A DNA stretch of 64,000 bases from assembly GCF_900100115.1 (NCBI RefSeq), contig NZ_FNKL01000004.1, positions 682,001 to 746,000 on the forward strand. Reading direction: 5' to 3'. Position numbers and translations under genes: made by a program. The notes below the pieces were generated by a model that saw only the letters and a program-made list of their open reading frames with translations, ran no database searches and had not been told where the DNA came from. Numbering within the stretch: position 1 is the first letter of the stretch; every line of letters starts with the position of its first letter. Shown piece by piece: positions 16,626 through 24,841 of the stretch. This DNA is from Chryseobacterium soldanellicola (GTDB taxonomy: Bacteria; Bacteroidota; Bacteroidia; Flavobacteriales; Weeksellaceae).

Positions 16626-17417
16626 ATGAAAAGTATTTATTCCAAAATTTTGCTTTTATTATCCATTTCTTCATCGTTATACTCTTATGCATGGGGATTG
16701 ACGGGGCACCGTGTAATCGCAGAAATTGCCGAAAATCATCTCTCGGGTAAAGCAAAAAGAGAGATCAAAAAAATTATGGGGAGAGAACGCCTTGCATATT
16801 GGGCAAACTGGCCGGACTTCATCAAATCTGATACCACAGGTGCCTGGAAACAGGCTTCAGCTTGGCATTACGTAAACATCGACCCACAAACGGATTTCAA
16901 AGCATTTGAGCAAAATTTGAAAGCTCAGGCCGGACCAAGTCTTTACAGTCAGGTAAAAACATTGTCCGGTCAGGTAAAAGATGAAAAAACTTCTGAAAAA
17001 GACAGAAAAATAGCATTAATTTTCTTAATTCATATCATGGGAGATCTTTCTCAGCCTTTACACGTTGGAAGAGCAGAAGATTTAGGAGGAAATAAAATTA
17101 ATGTCACTTATTTTGGTGATAAAACAAATTTACATTCAGTTTGGGACAGTAAATTAGTAGATTCGCAAAAATACAGCTATACGGAATATGCTACTCTTTT
17201 AGATATCAAATCTAATGACGAAGTAAAGCAAATCCAGACTGGAACATTGGAAGACTGGCTGTACGATTCTCATAAAATTGCGAATAAAATTTATGCTCAG
17301 ACTCCAAACGATTCGAAATTATCATACGATTATCAGTATAAATTCAATGATACGCTTGAAAGACAGCTTCTTTACGGAGGTTTGAGACTGGCAAAATTAT
17401 TGAATGATTTATTTTAA
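16626..17417 (+). CDS. Secreted S1/P1 nuclease
   Basis: A 263-residue zinc-dependent single-strand-preferring nuclease/3'-nucleotidase. The signal peptide (MKSIYSKILLLLSISSSLYS) ends at YA, leaving mature Trp as the first residue; in this family the N-terminal Trp binds zinc. The other ligands lie in WGLTGHRVIAEIAENHL, ASAWHYVN, IHIMGDLSQPLHVG and LGGNKINVTYF...NLHSVWD. The C-terminus lacks a type IX secretion sorting domain, so it is probably periplasmic or released by Sec. It lies divergent to tssG but is unlikely to be a T6SS effector because of its signal peptide. Confidence 0.9.
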   Translation: MKSIYSKILLLLSISSSLYSYAWGLTGHRVIAEIAENHLSGKAKREIKKIMGRERLAYWANWPDFIKSDTTGAWKQASAWHYVNIDPQTDFKAFEQNLKAQAGPSLYSQVKTLSGQVKDEKTSEKDRKIALIFLIHIMGDLSQPLHVGRAEDLGGNKINVTYFGDKTNLHSVWDSKLVDSQKYSYTEYATLLDIKSNDEVKQIQTGTLEDWLYDSHKIANKIYAQTPNDSKLSYDYQYKFNDTLERQLLYGGLRLAKLLNDLF

Positions 17418-17498
17418 TAATTAAGAATTTACGGTTGCCGATTGACACTCAATTATTACAATCTTCACGTTAATTTTCAATCATTTATTCTTGACTAT

Positions 17499-17526
17499 AA
17501 AGGCGGAACTTCGGTTTCGCTTTTTT
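17499..17526 (+). terminator. Terminator with UUCG tetraloop
   Basis: GCGGAAC (17503-17509), loop TTCG, GTTTCGC (17514-17520), then T6. It lies 86 bp after the nuclease stop. Confidence 0.85.
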
Positions 17527-17533
17527 ATTGTCA

Positions 17534-17614
17534 CAAAGTTTGTCATGCTGAAAGCAACTAGACTCAAATCTTTTCAGATATTTTTAACTATGCTTAGATG
17601 CATGACAAACTTTG
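17534..17614. repeat. 15-bp inverted repeat with 51-nt loop
   Basis: CAAAGTTTGTCATGC (17534-17548) pairs perfectly with GCATGACAAACTTTG (17600-17614). The arm shares GTCATGCTGA with the 31-bp repeat at 11791-11879, suggesting related dispersed elements. Confidence 0.65.
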
Positions 17615-17642
17615 GATATTTTCCCTAATGTTTAATTGATAC

Positions 17643-17745
17643 CTGCAACCCTAGCCCCGATTGCAGTGAAAATCCCGCAATGGAGCGGCGAAGCGAAGCG
17701 GAGCCGCGTAATGAGGAATTGCAACGGAAAGCGGGAAAAAGCTTC
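17643..17745. repeat. GC-rich structured intergenic element
   Basis: About 100 bp clearly richer in G+C than its surroundings, starting CTGCAACCCTAGCCCCGATT and ending AGCGGGAAAAAGCTT, with an internal hairpin GCGGC (17685-17689) / GCCGC (17703-17707) and purine-rich GAAGCGAAGCGGA loop. It resembles, from memory, a non-coding element scattered through many flavobacterial genomes. No open frame is preserved. Confidence 0.55.
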
Positions 17746-17999
17746 AAATAAAAAATAAAACAGCTTTTCGATGTAATCAAATAGCTCCTTAAAAAAATAG
17801 TAAAACTTATAATTTAAAAAACACTGCTCAATAATTCAAAGTACGATATGATAAAGTCACCATCTGAAACACAAGAGCTATAATCTACAACTAATTTTCC
17901 AGACTCAATTTAATTAAATGAAAAATATTGAAATAAGTGTAACCTTTTTACCTTTTCAAACGTATAATATATAGTAACTCTTTTTTGAGGATAAAATAG

Positions 18000-18866
18000 A
18001 TGAGACAATTAAAAATCACTAAGCAGGTAACCAACAGGGAAACTGCTTCATTAGACAAGTATTTGCAGGAAATTGGTAAAGTAGAGCTAATTACTGCGGA
18101 CGAAGAGGTAGAATTGGCACAAAGAATACGTGCGGGCGACAGAGCAGCACTTGAGAAATTAATCAAAGCCAACCTTCGTTTCGTGGTTTCAGTATCTAAA
18201 CAGTACCAAAATCAAGGTCTTTCTTTACCCGATTTGATTAATGAAGGTAATTTAGGATTGATGAAGGCGGCAAAAAGGTATGATGAAACAAGAGGTTTCA
18301 AATTTATCTCTTACGCAGTTTGGTGGATCCGTCAATCAATTTTACAGGCGTTGGCTGAGCAGTCAAGAATTGTAAGATTGCCGTTGAACAAAATTGGTTC
18401 TATCAACAAAATTAACAAAGCATACGCTCACTTGGAGCAGGAAAATGAAAGACCACCTTCTCCGGAAGAGTTGGCTGAAGTTCTTGATATGAGCGAGGAA
18501 GATATCAAAGAATCTATGAAGAATTCCGGAAGACATTTGTCTATGGATGCGCCTTTGGTAGAAGGTGAAGATTCTAATCTTTATGATGTATTACGTTCAG
18601 GAGAATCTCCTAGCCCGGATAAAGATCTGATGCTTGAATCTCTTCAAATTGAGATCGAAAGAGCATTGAATACTTTAACTCCAAGAGAGGCGGATCTGGT
18701 AAGATTATACTTTGGACTGAACGGTAAACATCCGATGACGCTTGAAGAAATTGGTGAAACTTTCGATCTTACAAGAGAGAGAGTGCGTCAGATCAAAGAA
18801 AAAGCGATTAAGAGACTAAAACATAATACCAGAAGCAAGATCCTTAAATCTTATTTAGGTAAATAA
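18000..18866 (+). CDS. rpoD: Primary sigma factor RpoD/SigA (Bacteroidetes type)
   Basis: A 288-residue sigma-70 factor. Region 1.2 is at about 16-48 (SLDKYLQEIGKVELITADEE), region 2 at about 52-122 with the melting and -10 helix FKFISYAVWWIRQSI, region 3 at about 125-205, and region 4 at about 215-275 ending in the -35 helix LTRERVRQIKEKAIKRLKH. Region 1.1 is missing, as is usual for the Bacteroidetes housekeeping sigma, which recognises TTTG / TAnnTTTG promoters such as those found here. It is a single-gene unit with its own terminator. Confidence 0.95.
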   Translation: MRQLKITKQVTNRETASLDKYLQEIGKVELITADEEVELAQRIRAGDRAALEKLIKANLRFVVSVSKQYQNQGLSLPDLINEGNLGLMKAAKRYDETRGFKFISYAVWWIRQSILQALAEQSRIVRLPLNKIGSINKINKAYAHLEQENERPPSPEELAEVLDMSEEDIKESMKNSGRHLSMDAPLVEGEDSNLYDVLRSGESPSPDKDLMLESLQIEIERALNTLTPREADLVRLYFGLNGKHPMTLEEIGETFDLTRERVRQIKEKAIKRLKHNTRSKILKSYLGK

Positions 18867-18888
18867 TTTTTAGCGAAACAATTTATTA

Positions 18889-18920
18889 AGCGGAGTTTGA
18901 TTTTCAAGCTCCGTTTTTTT
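18889..18920 (+). terminator. Terminator of rpoD
   Basis: CGGAGTTTGA (18891-18900) pairs with TCAAGCTCCG (18904-18913), followed by T7. Confidence 0.85.
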
Positions 18921-19029
18921 GTATATTTTCACGGATACTCACTAACTAGAAAATAATTTGGTATTTCGTAAGAATCTAAAGGATGCTTTTATTGTAAAGG
19001 TGTAAAAATTCTTATAATTAATTGTAAAA

Positions 19030-19965
19030 TTATTTACTTTCAGAAATTTCCTTTCTGTATCGTACAGGTGTTGTTCCCGTATGTTTCTTGAAATAATTAC
19101 TAAAATGCGCAGCTTCAGAAAAACCCAGTTTAAAAGTAATTTCCTTAATAGAGATCGAGGAATTCTCCAATAAAGCTTTAGCTTCGGAAATGGTTTTTTC
19201 GGCAATCCATGTTGCGATTGATTTTCCTGTTTTAGACTTTATAACGCTGCTTAAATAGTTAGGATGCAGATTTTGAGCTTGAGCGTAATCCTGAACCCTG
19301 AAAACAGTTTCCACTTTATCCGAACTTAAATCTCTGTAATGCCTTTCTAAAAGCTGTTTAAAAGATTTCACGATCTGTGAGCTTCTGTTTCCTTCGTAGA
19401 TCGGGTTGTAATCCTGCCAGAAATATTCTTTAATCTTGAAAAATAAAACCGCGAGAAGATGCCCGATAATTTTATATTTATGAACGGAGCTTCCGATATA
19501 TTCAGAACGAATTTGAAGATAAACTTTTTCCACGCTTTCATAAAATTCATCAGTAACGATTTTAGGCTTTACAGTTTCCGTTAAAAGAAAAGGAAAAGTG
19601 TTGAAAATTTCTTTACTAATGTATTTTTTAAGAAAAACTTCATCAAAAGTAATAAGATAAATTTCCTCGATTTTTTTCCAGCAAAAAGTCCTGTAATTGC
19701 TGGGATTGGTAAAATAAACCGAATGCGCTTTGACCTCAAACGAATAATCATCGATGGTATAATTCCCAGCTCCTTCTTTTATAAACAGAAAAGAGAAAAA
19801 ATTCGGGCGGTAAGGTGTCGATTGATAAGGAAGCTCAAACCCGACTTCTTTCAAATTAAAAATAGAAAAACCTTCCGCCGTATCGATAAGATTGACAGGA
19901 AGGTTTAAATGCTGGTATAATTCAAATAAAGAATTGGATTCAAAATTCTGCTGCATCATGATCAA
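19030..19965 (-). CDS. AraC-family transcriptional regulator
   Basis: A 311-residue regulator with an N-terminal cupin-like sensor (about residues 30-130, IKEGAGNYTIDDYSFEVKA) and a C-terminal double helix-turn-helix (about 205-305) containing LHPNYLSSVIKSKTGKS and ITFKLGFSEAAHFSNYFKKH, the standard AraC signatures. Several in-frame ATGs lie at the start (residues 1, 3, 4); the third gives MQQNFES. The target is unknown; the bio operon next to it runs in the same direction and has its own regulator. Confidence 0.9.
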   Translation of the reverse strand: MIMMQQNFESNSLFELYQHLNLPVNLIDTAEGFSIFNLKEVGFELPYQSTPYRPNFFSFLFIKEGAGNYTIDDYSFEVKAHSVYFTNPSNYRTFCWKKIEEIYLITFDEVFLKKYISKEIFNTFPFLLTETVKPKIVTDEFYESVEKVYLQIRSEYIGSSVHKYKIIGHLLAVLFFKIKEYFWQDYNPIYEGNRSSQIVKSFKQLLERHYRDLSSDKVETVFRVQDYAQAQNLHPNYLSSVIKSKTGKSIATWIAEKTISEAKALLENSSISIKEITFKLGFSEAAHFSNYFKKHTGTTPVRYRKEISESK

Positions 19966-20009
19966 TAGGTTTTCAGGATAAATTTACTAATCTATTTGTC
20001 ATTTCCAAA

Positions 20010-21314
20010 TTAGTTATTGCTTAAAATATTTTGTTTTTCTGCAATATTTATAGTTTGATTTAAAACTCCAATAATATTCTGATAAATAAAATCCAGTTCG
20101 TCAGAAGTAATACAATATGGTGGTACGAGATACATCACATTTCCCAAAGGGCGCATGATAATTCCTCTTTTTAAAAATTCGTTGTATAAAATCTTTCCGA
20201 TTTCGTTAAAATAAGAAGTTTGTTCATCATTTTTAATTTCCCAGGCTAATATTGTTCCTGTCTGTCGGATATTTTCAACTTTTGAATGCTGTCGTAATGT
20301 TTTAGAAAAATTTAAATGCTTTTCACAGATTAAGTTGATGTTATTCAGAGTTTCTTCTTTCAAAAGAAGTTCCATACTTGCCAAAGCAGCCGTACAAGCC
20401 AACGGATTTGCCGTAAAAGAATGCCCATGAAATAAGGTTTTATATTTATCATCAGACAAAAAAGCATTGAAAATCTCGTTTGAACAGGTTGTGATTCCCA
20501 TTGGCATCGTTCCGCCTGTCAAGCCTTTTGAAAAACACATGATATCGGGCTTTTCCGAAAGATAATTGGCGGCAAAAAGCTTTCCTGTTCGCCCAAAACC
20601 TGTAAAAACTTCATCCTGAATCATTAAAATTTCATTTTCTCTGCAAAATTTCATTAATTCATCTAAATGTTGAGCTTCATACATCAACATTCCCGCCGCG
20701 CCCTGAATTAATGGTTCGTAAATGAAACATGCAATTTCATCCGCATGATTTTCAATCTGATTTTTTAAGCTTTCCAAATTCTCAGAAGTCGGAGTATCAA
20801 TGAAAATCACTTCAAACAACATTTCCCCGAAAGGTTTTGTCCAGACACTTCGCCCGCTTACAGACATTGCCCCGAAAGTATCACCGTGATAAGCATTTTT
20901 AAAAGCTAAAATTTTATTTTTTTCCTTTTCCTTATTATACGCGAATTGAATGCACATTTTTAAAGCAACTTCCACTGCTGTCGAACCGTTGTCAGAATAA
21001 AAAACTTTTTCTTGATTTTCGGGTAAAAGGTTTAATAAATTCTCTGAAAGCTGTATTGCAGGTTCATGGGTAAAACCGGCAAAAATAACCTGTTCCAATG
21101 TATTCAGCTGTTCAGAAACCCGCTGTGCAATATAAGGATGCGCATGACCGTGAAGTGTCACCCACCACGAAGAAACAGCATCAATGTACTTATTTCCCTG
21201 ATCATCAAAAAGATAGATTCCTTTTCCTCTCACAATGGGAATGGCGTCGTCAGCAGTTTTCATTTGAGTGTAAGGATGCCAGTTGACGGCTCTGTCGCGT
21301 TCTTGTAAGTTCAT
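20010..21314 (-). CDS. bioA: Adenosylmethionine-8-amino-7-oxononanoate aminotransferase
   Basis: A 434-residue class III PLP aminotransferase that converts KAPA to DAPA (7,8-diaminopelargonate) in biotin synthesis with S-adenosylmethionine as amino donor. Seen: NWHPYTQMKT at the start, SSWWVTLHGHAHP (substrate-binding Trp-Trp), SDNGSTAVEVALKM, YHGDTFGAMSVSG, DEVFTGFGRTG and the PLP lysine in FSKGLTGGTMPM. I start at the ATG at 21314; an open frame continues upstream into bioB but is not conserved-looking. It is the last gene of the bio operon, after a 115-bp gap. Confidence 0.93.
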   Translation of the reverse strand: MNLQERDRAVNWHPYTQMKTADDAIPIVRGKGIYLFDDQGNKYIDAVSSWWVTLHGHAHPYIAQRVSEQLNTLEQVIFAGFTHEPAIQLSENLLNLLPENQEKVFYSDNGSTAVEVALKMCIQFAYNKEKEKNKILAFKNAYHGDTFGAMSVSGRSVWTKPFGEMLFEVIFIDTPTSENLESLKNQIENHADEIACFIYEPLIQGAAGMLMYEAQHLDELMKFCRENEILMIQDEVFTGFGRTGKLFAANYLSEKPDIMCFSKGLTGGTMPMGITTCSNEIFNAFLSDDKYKTLFHGHSFTANPLACTAALASMELLLKEETLNNINLICEKHLNFSKTLRQHSKVENIRQTGTILAWEIKNDEQTSYFNEIGKILYNEFLKRGIIMRPLGNVMYLVPPYCITSDELDFIYQNIIGVLNQTINIAEKQNILSNN

Positions 21315-21360
21315 AAGTAATGGGGTAATTGGTAATGAGTAATTTTGTGAATGGTCAATA

Positions 21361-21413
21361 ATGAATTGTGAATTTTCCAGCCTTATATTGACAATTGAGT
21401 ATTCACAATTCAT
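21361..21413. repeat. 13-bp inverted repeat in the bioB-bioA gap
   Basis: ATGAATTGTGAAT (21361-21373) and ATTCACAATTCAT (21401-21413) are perfect complements with 27 bp between. The whole 115-bp gap is made of TTCACAATT/TTGACAATTGA-like words, similar to those at 6505-6535, a pattern common in decayed flavobacterial intergenic DNA. Confidence 0.5.
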
Positions 21414-21429
21414 AATTTCAGAAATTAAA

Positions 21430-22443
21430 CTAGGCGTTAGTTTTCCAGGTTTCAAATTGATCCATCACTTTTTCGGCTTGTCTTTTCATCGGCTTTAATC
21501 CTAAAGTCTGCAACATTTGCATATCTTCCGAAACTCCCGGATTTGGCGTTACCAACAAGGTTTCTCTCTCTCCCGTAAAAATAGAATTGGCGCCAGCCAT
21601 GAAACACCAGCCTTGCTCAAATTCAGTCATTTCAATTCTTCCCGCGCTTAAACGAACCATCGAAGAAGGCATGATAATTCTTGCAGTAGCGATTATTCTC
21701 ACCATTTCCCAGGTATCCGTTTTTTCATTGTTTTCAAGCGGAGTTCCGGCTACTCTGGCCAATGCGTTGATAGGAACAGATTCCGGATGTTTTGGCATTG
21801 TTGCTAAGGTTAAAAGCATTGAAATTCTGTCTCTGTGCGTTTCTCCTAATCCGATAATTCCTCCTGAACATACTGTAATTCCTGCTTTTCTGACATTGTT
21901 TATGGTATTAATTCTGTTGTCAAAAGTTCTTGTAGAAATAATCTCTTCATAATATTGCTCCGAAGTGTCAAGATTGTGATTGTAAGCATATAAACCTGCT
22001 TCCTGCAGACGAATTGCCTGTTCTTCCGTCAACATTCCCAATGTACAGCAAACTTCCATTCCCAATTCATTTACACCTTTTACCATATCGATTACGCGAT
22101 CAAAATCACGGTTGTTACGGACTTCTCTCCACGCTGCAGCCATGCAGAAACGGGATGAGCCACTGTCTTTTGCTTTTTGAGCATGCTCAATAACTTGTTC
22201 GGTCGGAAGCAAAGCCTGAACTTTAATATTGGTGTGATAACGCGCTGCCTGTCCACAATAAGAGCAATCTTCCGGACAGCCGCCCGTTTTTATTGATAAT
22301 AATGTCGACATTTGAATTTCTTCAGGATTATGCCACTCGCGGTGAACGGTGGCAGCTTTGTAAATGAGCTCCAGTAAAGGTAAATTGTAAATTTCTTCTA
22401 TCTCTTGTTTTGTCCAGTTATTTCTCAATTTTGTTGTATTCAT
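21430..22443 (-). CDS. bioB: Biotin synthase
   Basis: A 337-residue radical SAM enzyme that inserts sulfur into dethiobiotin. The radical SAM cluster ligands are Cys56, Cys60 and Cys63 in GGCPEDCSYCGQ, and YNHNLDTSEQYYEEIISTRT and CSGGIIGLGETHRDR are BioB signatures; the conserved Cys/Arg residues for the auxiliary [2Fe-2S] cluster are in place (CMAAAWREV, CCTLGM, and MVRLSAGR). Its start overlaps the bioD stop by one base (TAATG). Confidence 0.95.
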   Translation of the reverse strand: MNTTKLRNNWTKQEIEEIYNLPLLELIYKAATVHREWHNPEEIQMSTLLSIKTGGCPEDCSYCGQAARYHTNIKVQALLPTEQVIEHAQKAKDSGSSRFCMAAAWREVRNNRDFDRVIDMVKGVNELGMEVCCTLGMLTEEQAIRLQEAGLYAYNHNLDTSEQYYEEIISTRTFDNRINTINNVRKAGITVCSGGIIGLGETHRDRISMLLTLATMPKHPESVPINALARVAGTPLENNEKTDTWEMVRIIATARIIMPSSMVRLSAGRIEMTEFEQGWCFMAGANSIFTGERETLLVTPNPGVSEDMQMLQTLGLKPMKRQAEKVMDQFETWKTNA

Positions 22444-23054
22444 TATCCTATTTTTGTTAATTGTTCTGTAATATTTTCTATATTTTCTCTTGTTAAATTT
22501 TCGATGTTGGGAATTCTGATAATTTCGGTTTCAGGTTGAATATTTTTACATATGATTTTTTCTGTATCGGGTGGAAAATTTCCATTAAGAATCAAATATT
22601 TTAGATTAATTTTTCTTTGATTTAAAGCCAATATCGACAATAAACTGTGATTGATACAGCCTAAATAATTTCTCACCACCAGCGCAGCAGGAATATTTAA
22701 TTTTTCAATTAAATCAATCATAAATTCGGTGTCATTTAGTGGAACCATTAATCCGCCCGCTCCTTCTACGATTAAATTATTTTGAGTTTCAGGAAGTTGA
22801 AAATCATTGATCGTAATTGAAATTCCTTCTTCTGCGGCCGATTGGTGAGGCGATGCAGCGAGTTGTAAGCGATAGGTTTCAAGATGAATAACAACATTTT
22901 CACCAACCCAGTTTTGAATTTTCATGCTGTCTGAAAAATGTAAATCCCCTGACTGAACCGGTTTCCAATAATCAGCATTAAAATATTTCGTTAAAATTGC
23001 CGAACAAACGGTTTTTCCTACTTCCGTTCCGATTCCGGTTATGAATAATTTCAT
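22443..23054 (-). CDS. bioD: ATP-dependent dethiobiotin synthetase
   Basis: A 203-residue P-loop enzyme closing the ureido ring of dethiobiotin from DAPA, CO2 and ATP. The P-loop GIGTEVGKT is at residues 7-15, KPVQSG at about 37-42, and VEGAGGLMVPL at about 98-108. It overlaps bioF by 4 bp (ATGA) and bioB by 1 bp, so the three are translationally coupled. Confidence 0.93.
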   Translation of the reverse strand: MKLFITGIGTEVGKTVCSAILTKYFNADYWKPVQSGDLHFSDSMKIQNWVGENVVIHLETYRLQLAASPHQSAAEEGISITINDFQLPETQNNLIVEGAGGLMVPLNDTEFMIDLIEKLNIPAALVVRNYLGCINHSLLSILALNQRKINLKYLILNGNFPPDTEKIICKNIQPETEIIRIPNIENLTRENIENITEQLTKIG

Positions 23055-24160
23055 ATAAATTCTTTAATAATTCTCGTTAGCTGTATAATTTCCTCTTCTG
23101 TATTGAAACTATGCAGGCAAATTCTTAATCTTTCGGTTCCTTCTTTTACAGCCGGACTAAAAACGGCATAGGTCAAAAATCCTTCATCCAATAAAGTTTC
23201 CTTTAAGGTTCTTAATTGATGATTATCAGGAACTATAATCGCCTGAATCGGGCTGTTTTCAGAAGAAGGAGTTTTTAAATTCTGTTGACGAAAAATTTTA
23301 ATGTTTTCCTGAAGTTTTATTGATATTTCATTTTTTACTTTTAAAAACTCATAGCCTGTTTTTATACTCGCCCACTGAACGTCTTGCGCTGAAGTTGTGT
23401 AGATGAAAGGTGATGCAAAATTAATGAGATAAGAGCTTATGATATTATTACTTAAAATGGCTGCACCATGCGCTCCTAAGGCTTTTCCATAAGTTATAAC
23501 GGTAGCTGTAACTTTACTTTGCAATTGATATTTTGTAACCAAACCATATCCAAAAACCCCAAAAGCATGAGCTTCATCAACAATTAAATGAGCGTTATAT
23601 TTCTCAGCGATTTCTGCAATCTCTCGAATGGGTGCAAAATCCCCATCCATCGAATAAAGACTCTCAATAGCGATATAACAATTGCCGTTTTGTCTCTTTA
23701 AAATCCGCTCTAAATCTTCAGAACTATTATGCTTAAATTTCAACTTTTTCGCATGGGACATTTTACAGGCATCATGTACGGAACGATGAATTTTTTCATC
23801 AACGATAATCGTATCGTATCGAGTCGGAAGCGTCGAAAATAAAGCTAAATTGGTATTATAACCCGAAGAAAAAAGCAAAGCAGAAGAATAATTATGTTCT
23901 TTTGCAATATAATTTTCGGTTTCAATAACAATCGGACTGTTTCCGCTTATCAACCTGGAGCCGGTACTTCCAGATATTAATTGAGGATTTTTTATAATTT
24001 GCTTTACTAGTAAATTTTGTAATTCATTATGTCTTGCCAATCCCAGATAATCATTAGAATAAAAATCTATTCCTTCTGATTTTGGCTGTAAAATTCTCAA
24101 AGTCCCCTCTTCTTTTCTTTTTTCTAATGCTTCCTGAAAATGGCGAAAATTTTTAAGCAT
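23051..24160 (-). CDS. bioF: 8-amino-7-oxononanoate synthase
   Basis: A 369-residue alpha-oxoamine synthase that condenses pimeloyl thioester with L-alanine to KAPA. Seen: FYSNDYLGLARH, SGSTGSRLISGN, VDEAHAFGVFG with the cofactor Asp/His, and the PLP lysine in VITYGKALGAHGA. The start at 24160 (MLKNFRHFQEAL) overlaps the diiron gene by 8 bp (ATGCTTAA), which ties the two together; a longer frame to 24217 lies wholly inside the upstream gene. Some members of this fold make other aminoketones, but the bioD/bioB/bioA context settles the role. Confidence 0.92.
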   Translation of the reverse strand: MLKNFRHFQEALEKRKEEGTLRILQPKSEGIDFYSNDYLGLARHNELQNLLVKQIIKNPQLISGSTGSRLISGNSPIVIETENYIAKEHNYSSALLFSSGYNTNLALFSTLPTRYDTIIVDEKIHRSVHDACKMSHAKKLKFKHNSSEDLERILKRQNGNCYIAIESLYSMDGDFAPIREIAEIAEKYNAHLIVDEAHAFGVFGYGLVTKYQLQSKVTATVITYGKALGAHGAAILSNNIISSYLINFASPFIYTTSAQDVQWASIKTGYEFLKVKNEISIKLQENIKIFRQQNLKTPSSENSPIQAIIVPDNHQLRTLKETLLDEGFLTYAVFSPAVKEGTERLRICLHSFNTEEEIIQLTRIIKEFI

Positions 24161-24776
24161 AATTAAACTTTGCAACTTCTTCAACGATAGCGTTGATCCA
24201 TTGATCATGAAGTTCATGTTCGATTTTTAAAATATTTTCAGCATGAGGTTTCCAATTTTCTAAAAACTCATCCAATTGATTGATCATTTCCTCCAAATGT
24301 CCTTCTTCTTCAAGAATTATTGATTTAACCATAATTTTAGATGAAGTTTTTGTCAAAATATCCTGATAAACCGGATACAATTCATCGGCGCGAACTTCAA
24401 TCGCGTAAGTCACAAAAAGATAGGCCGCATATTTTAATTCTTCTTTTGTTAAACTGAAATTATTCTGAAGATATTTACAGGCTTTTATATCCAAAGAATG
24501 AAGATATTGCCGTGTAGCAATCGGTGCCAGAAGCTCTTGCCCTTCATAACTTTTACAAAATTGAGAATCTAATTTTCCAATTTGTTTTTTTAGATAATAA
24601 GCATGACGATGCTCTTCTGCAGCATGTTTTAACTGAATTAAACTCACTTTCGTCGGATGTTCACAGGCAGAAATTTTTCTTGCGCCGGCATTTTCCATAA
24701 AAGAAAGCGTGTTAAGCCATTTAGCATGCGTTTCATCATCTTTTACAATTCTTTCAAGCAGATTAAAAAATTCCAT
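24153..24776 (-). CDS. Ferritin-like putative diiron protein, first gene of the biotin operon
   Basis: A 207-residue helical protein that I do not recognise as any known biotin enzyme. It carries a ferritin-like pattern of likely iron ligands on four helices: Glu15 (VKDDETH), Glu55-x2-His58 (AAEEHRHAYYL), Glu127 or Glu132 (YAIEVRADELYP) and Glu157-x2-His160 (LEEEGHLEEM). ExxH pairs on helices 2 and 4 are the hallmark of diiron carboxylate oxidases such as MiaE and fatty-acyl desaturase-type proteins. It overlaps bioF by 8 bp and is first behind the operon promoter, so it is probably part of the pathway. No bioC, bioH, bioG, bioW or bioI is in the window, so a role in making or releasing the pimeloyl chain is an attractive guess. 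Confidence 0.7.
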   Translation of the reverse strand: MEFFNLLERIVKDDETHAKWLNTLSFMENAGARKISACEHPTKVSLIQLKHAAEEHRHAYYLKKQIGKLDSQFCKSYEGQELLAPIATRQYLHSLDIKACKYLQNNFSLTKEELKYAAYLFVTYAIEVRADELYPVYQDILTKTSSKIMVKSIILEEEGHLEEMINQLDEFLENWKPHAENILKIEHELHDQWINAIVEEVAKFNYA

Positions 24777-24793
24777 ATGTTTTATTTTAAAAT

Positions 24794-24826
24794 CAAATGT
24801 AGTATATTGCCGGATGGTTGAATGGT
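24794..24826 (-). promoter_or_regulatory. Promoter of the bio operon with adjacent direct repeat
   Basis: On the minus strand a -7 box TACATTTG reads 24801 to 24794, with the transcript start expected near 24787 and the ATG at 24776. No TTG lies at the -33 position. Instead the plus strand carries a direct repeat ATGGT-TGA-ATGGT at 24814-24826 exactly there. MocR regulators usually bind direct repeats, so this is a candidate site for the divergent regulator. Confidence 0.5.
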
Positions 24827-24841
24827 GCCAGTTTTAATATT

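Larger units (their letters stand above)
17418..17999. other. Repeat-rich intergenic region before rpoD
   Basis: 582 bp without a gene. It holds, in order, a UUCG-loop terminator (17499-17526), an inverted repeat (17534-17614), a GC-rich structured element (17643-17745) and an AT-rich stretch of about 250 bp leading to rpoD. In that last part I see only a weak TACCTTTT box near 17950. Confidence 0.6.

Noticed and set aside
16626..17417. S1/P1 nuclease as a type VI secretion effector
   Set aside because: It has an ordinary Sec signal peptide and zinc-binding mature N-terminus, and is divergent from the tss genes.
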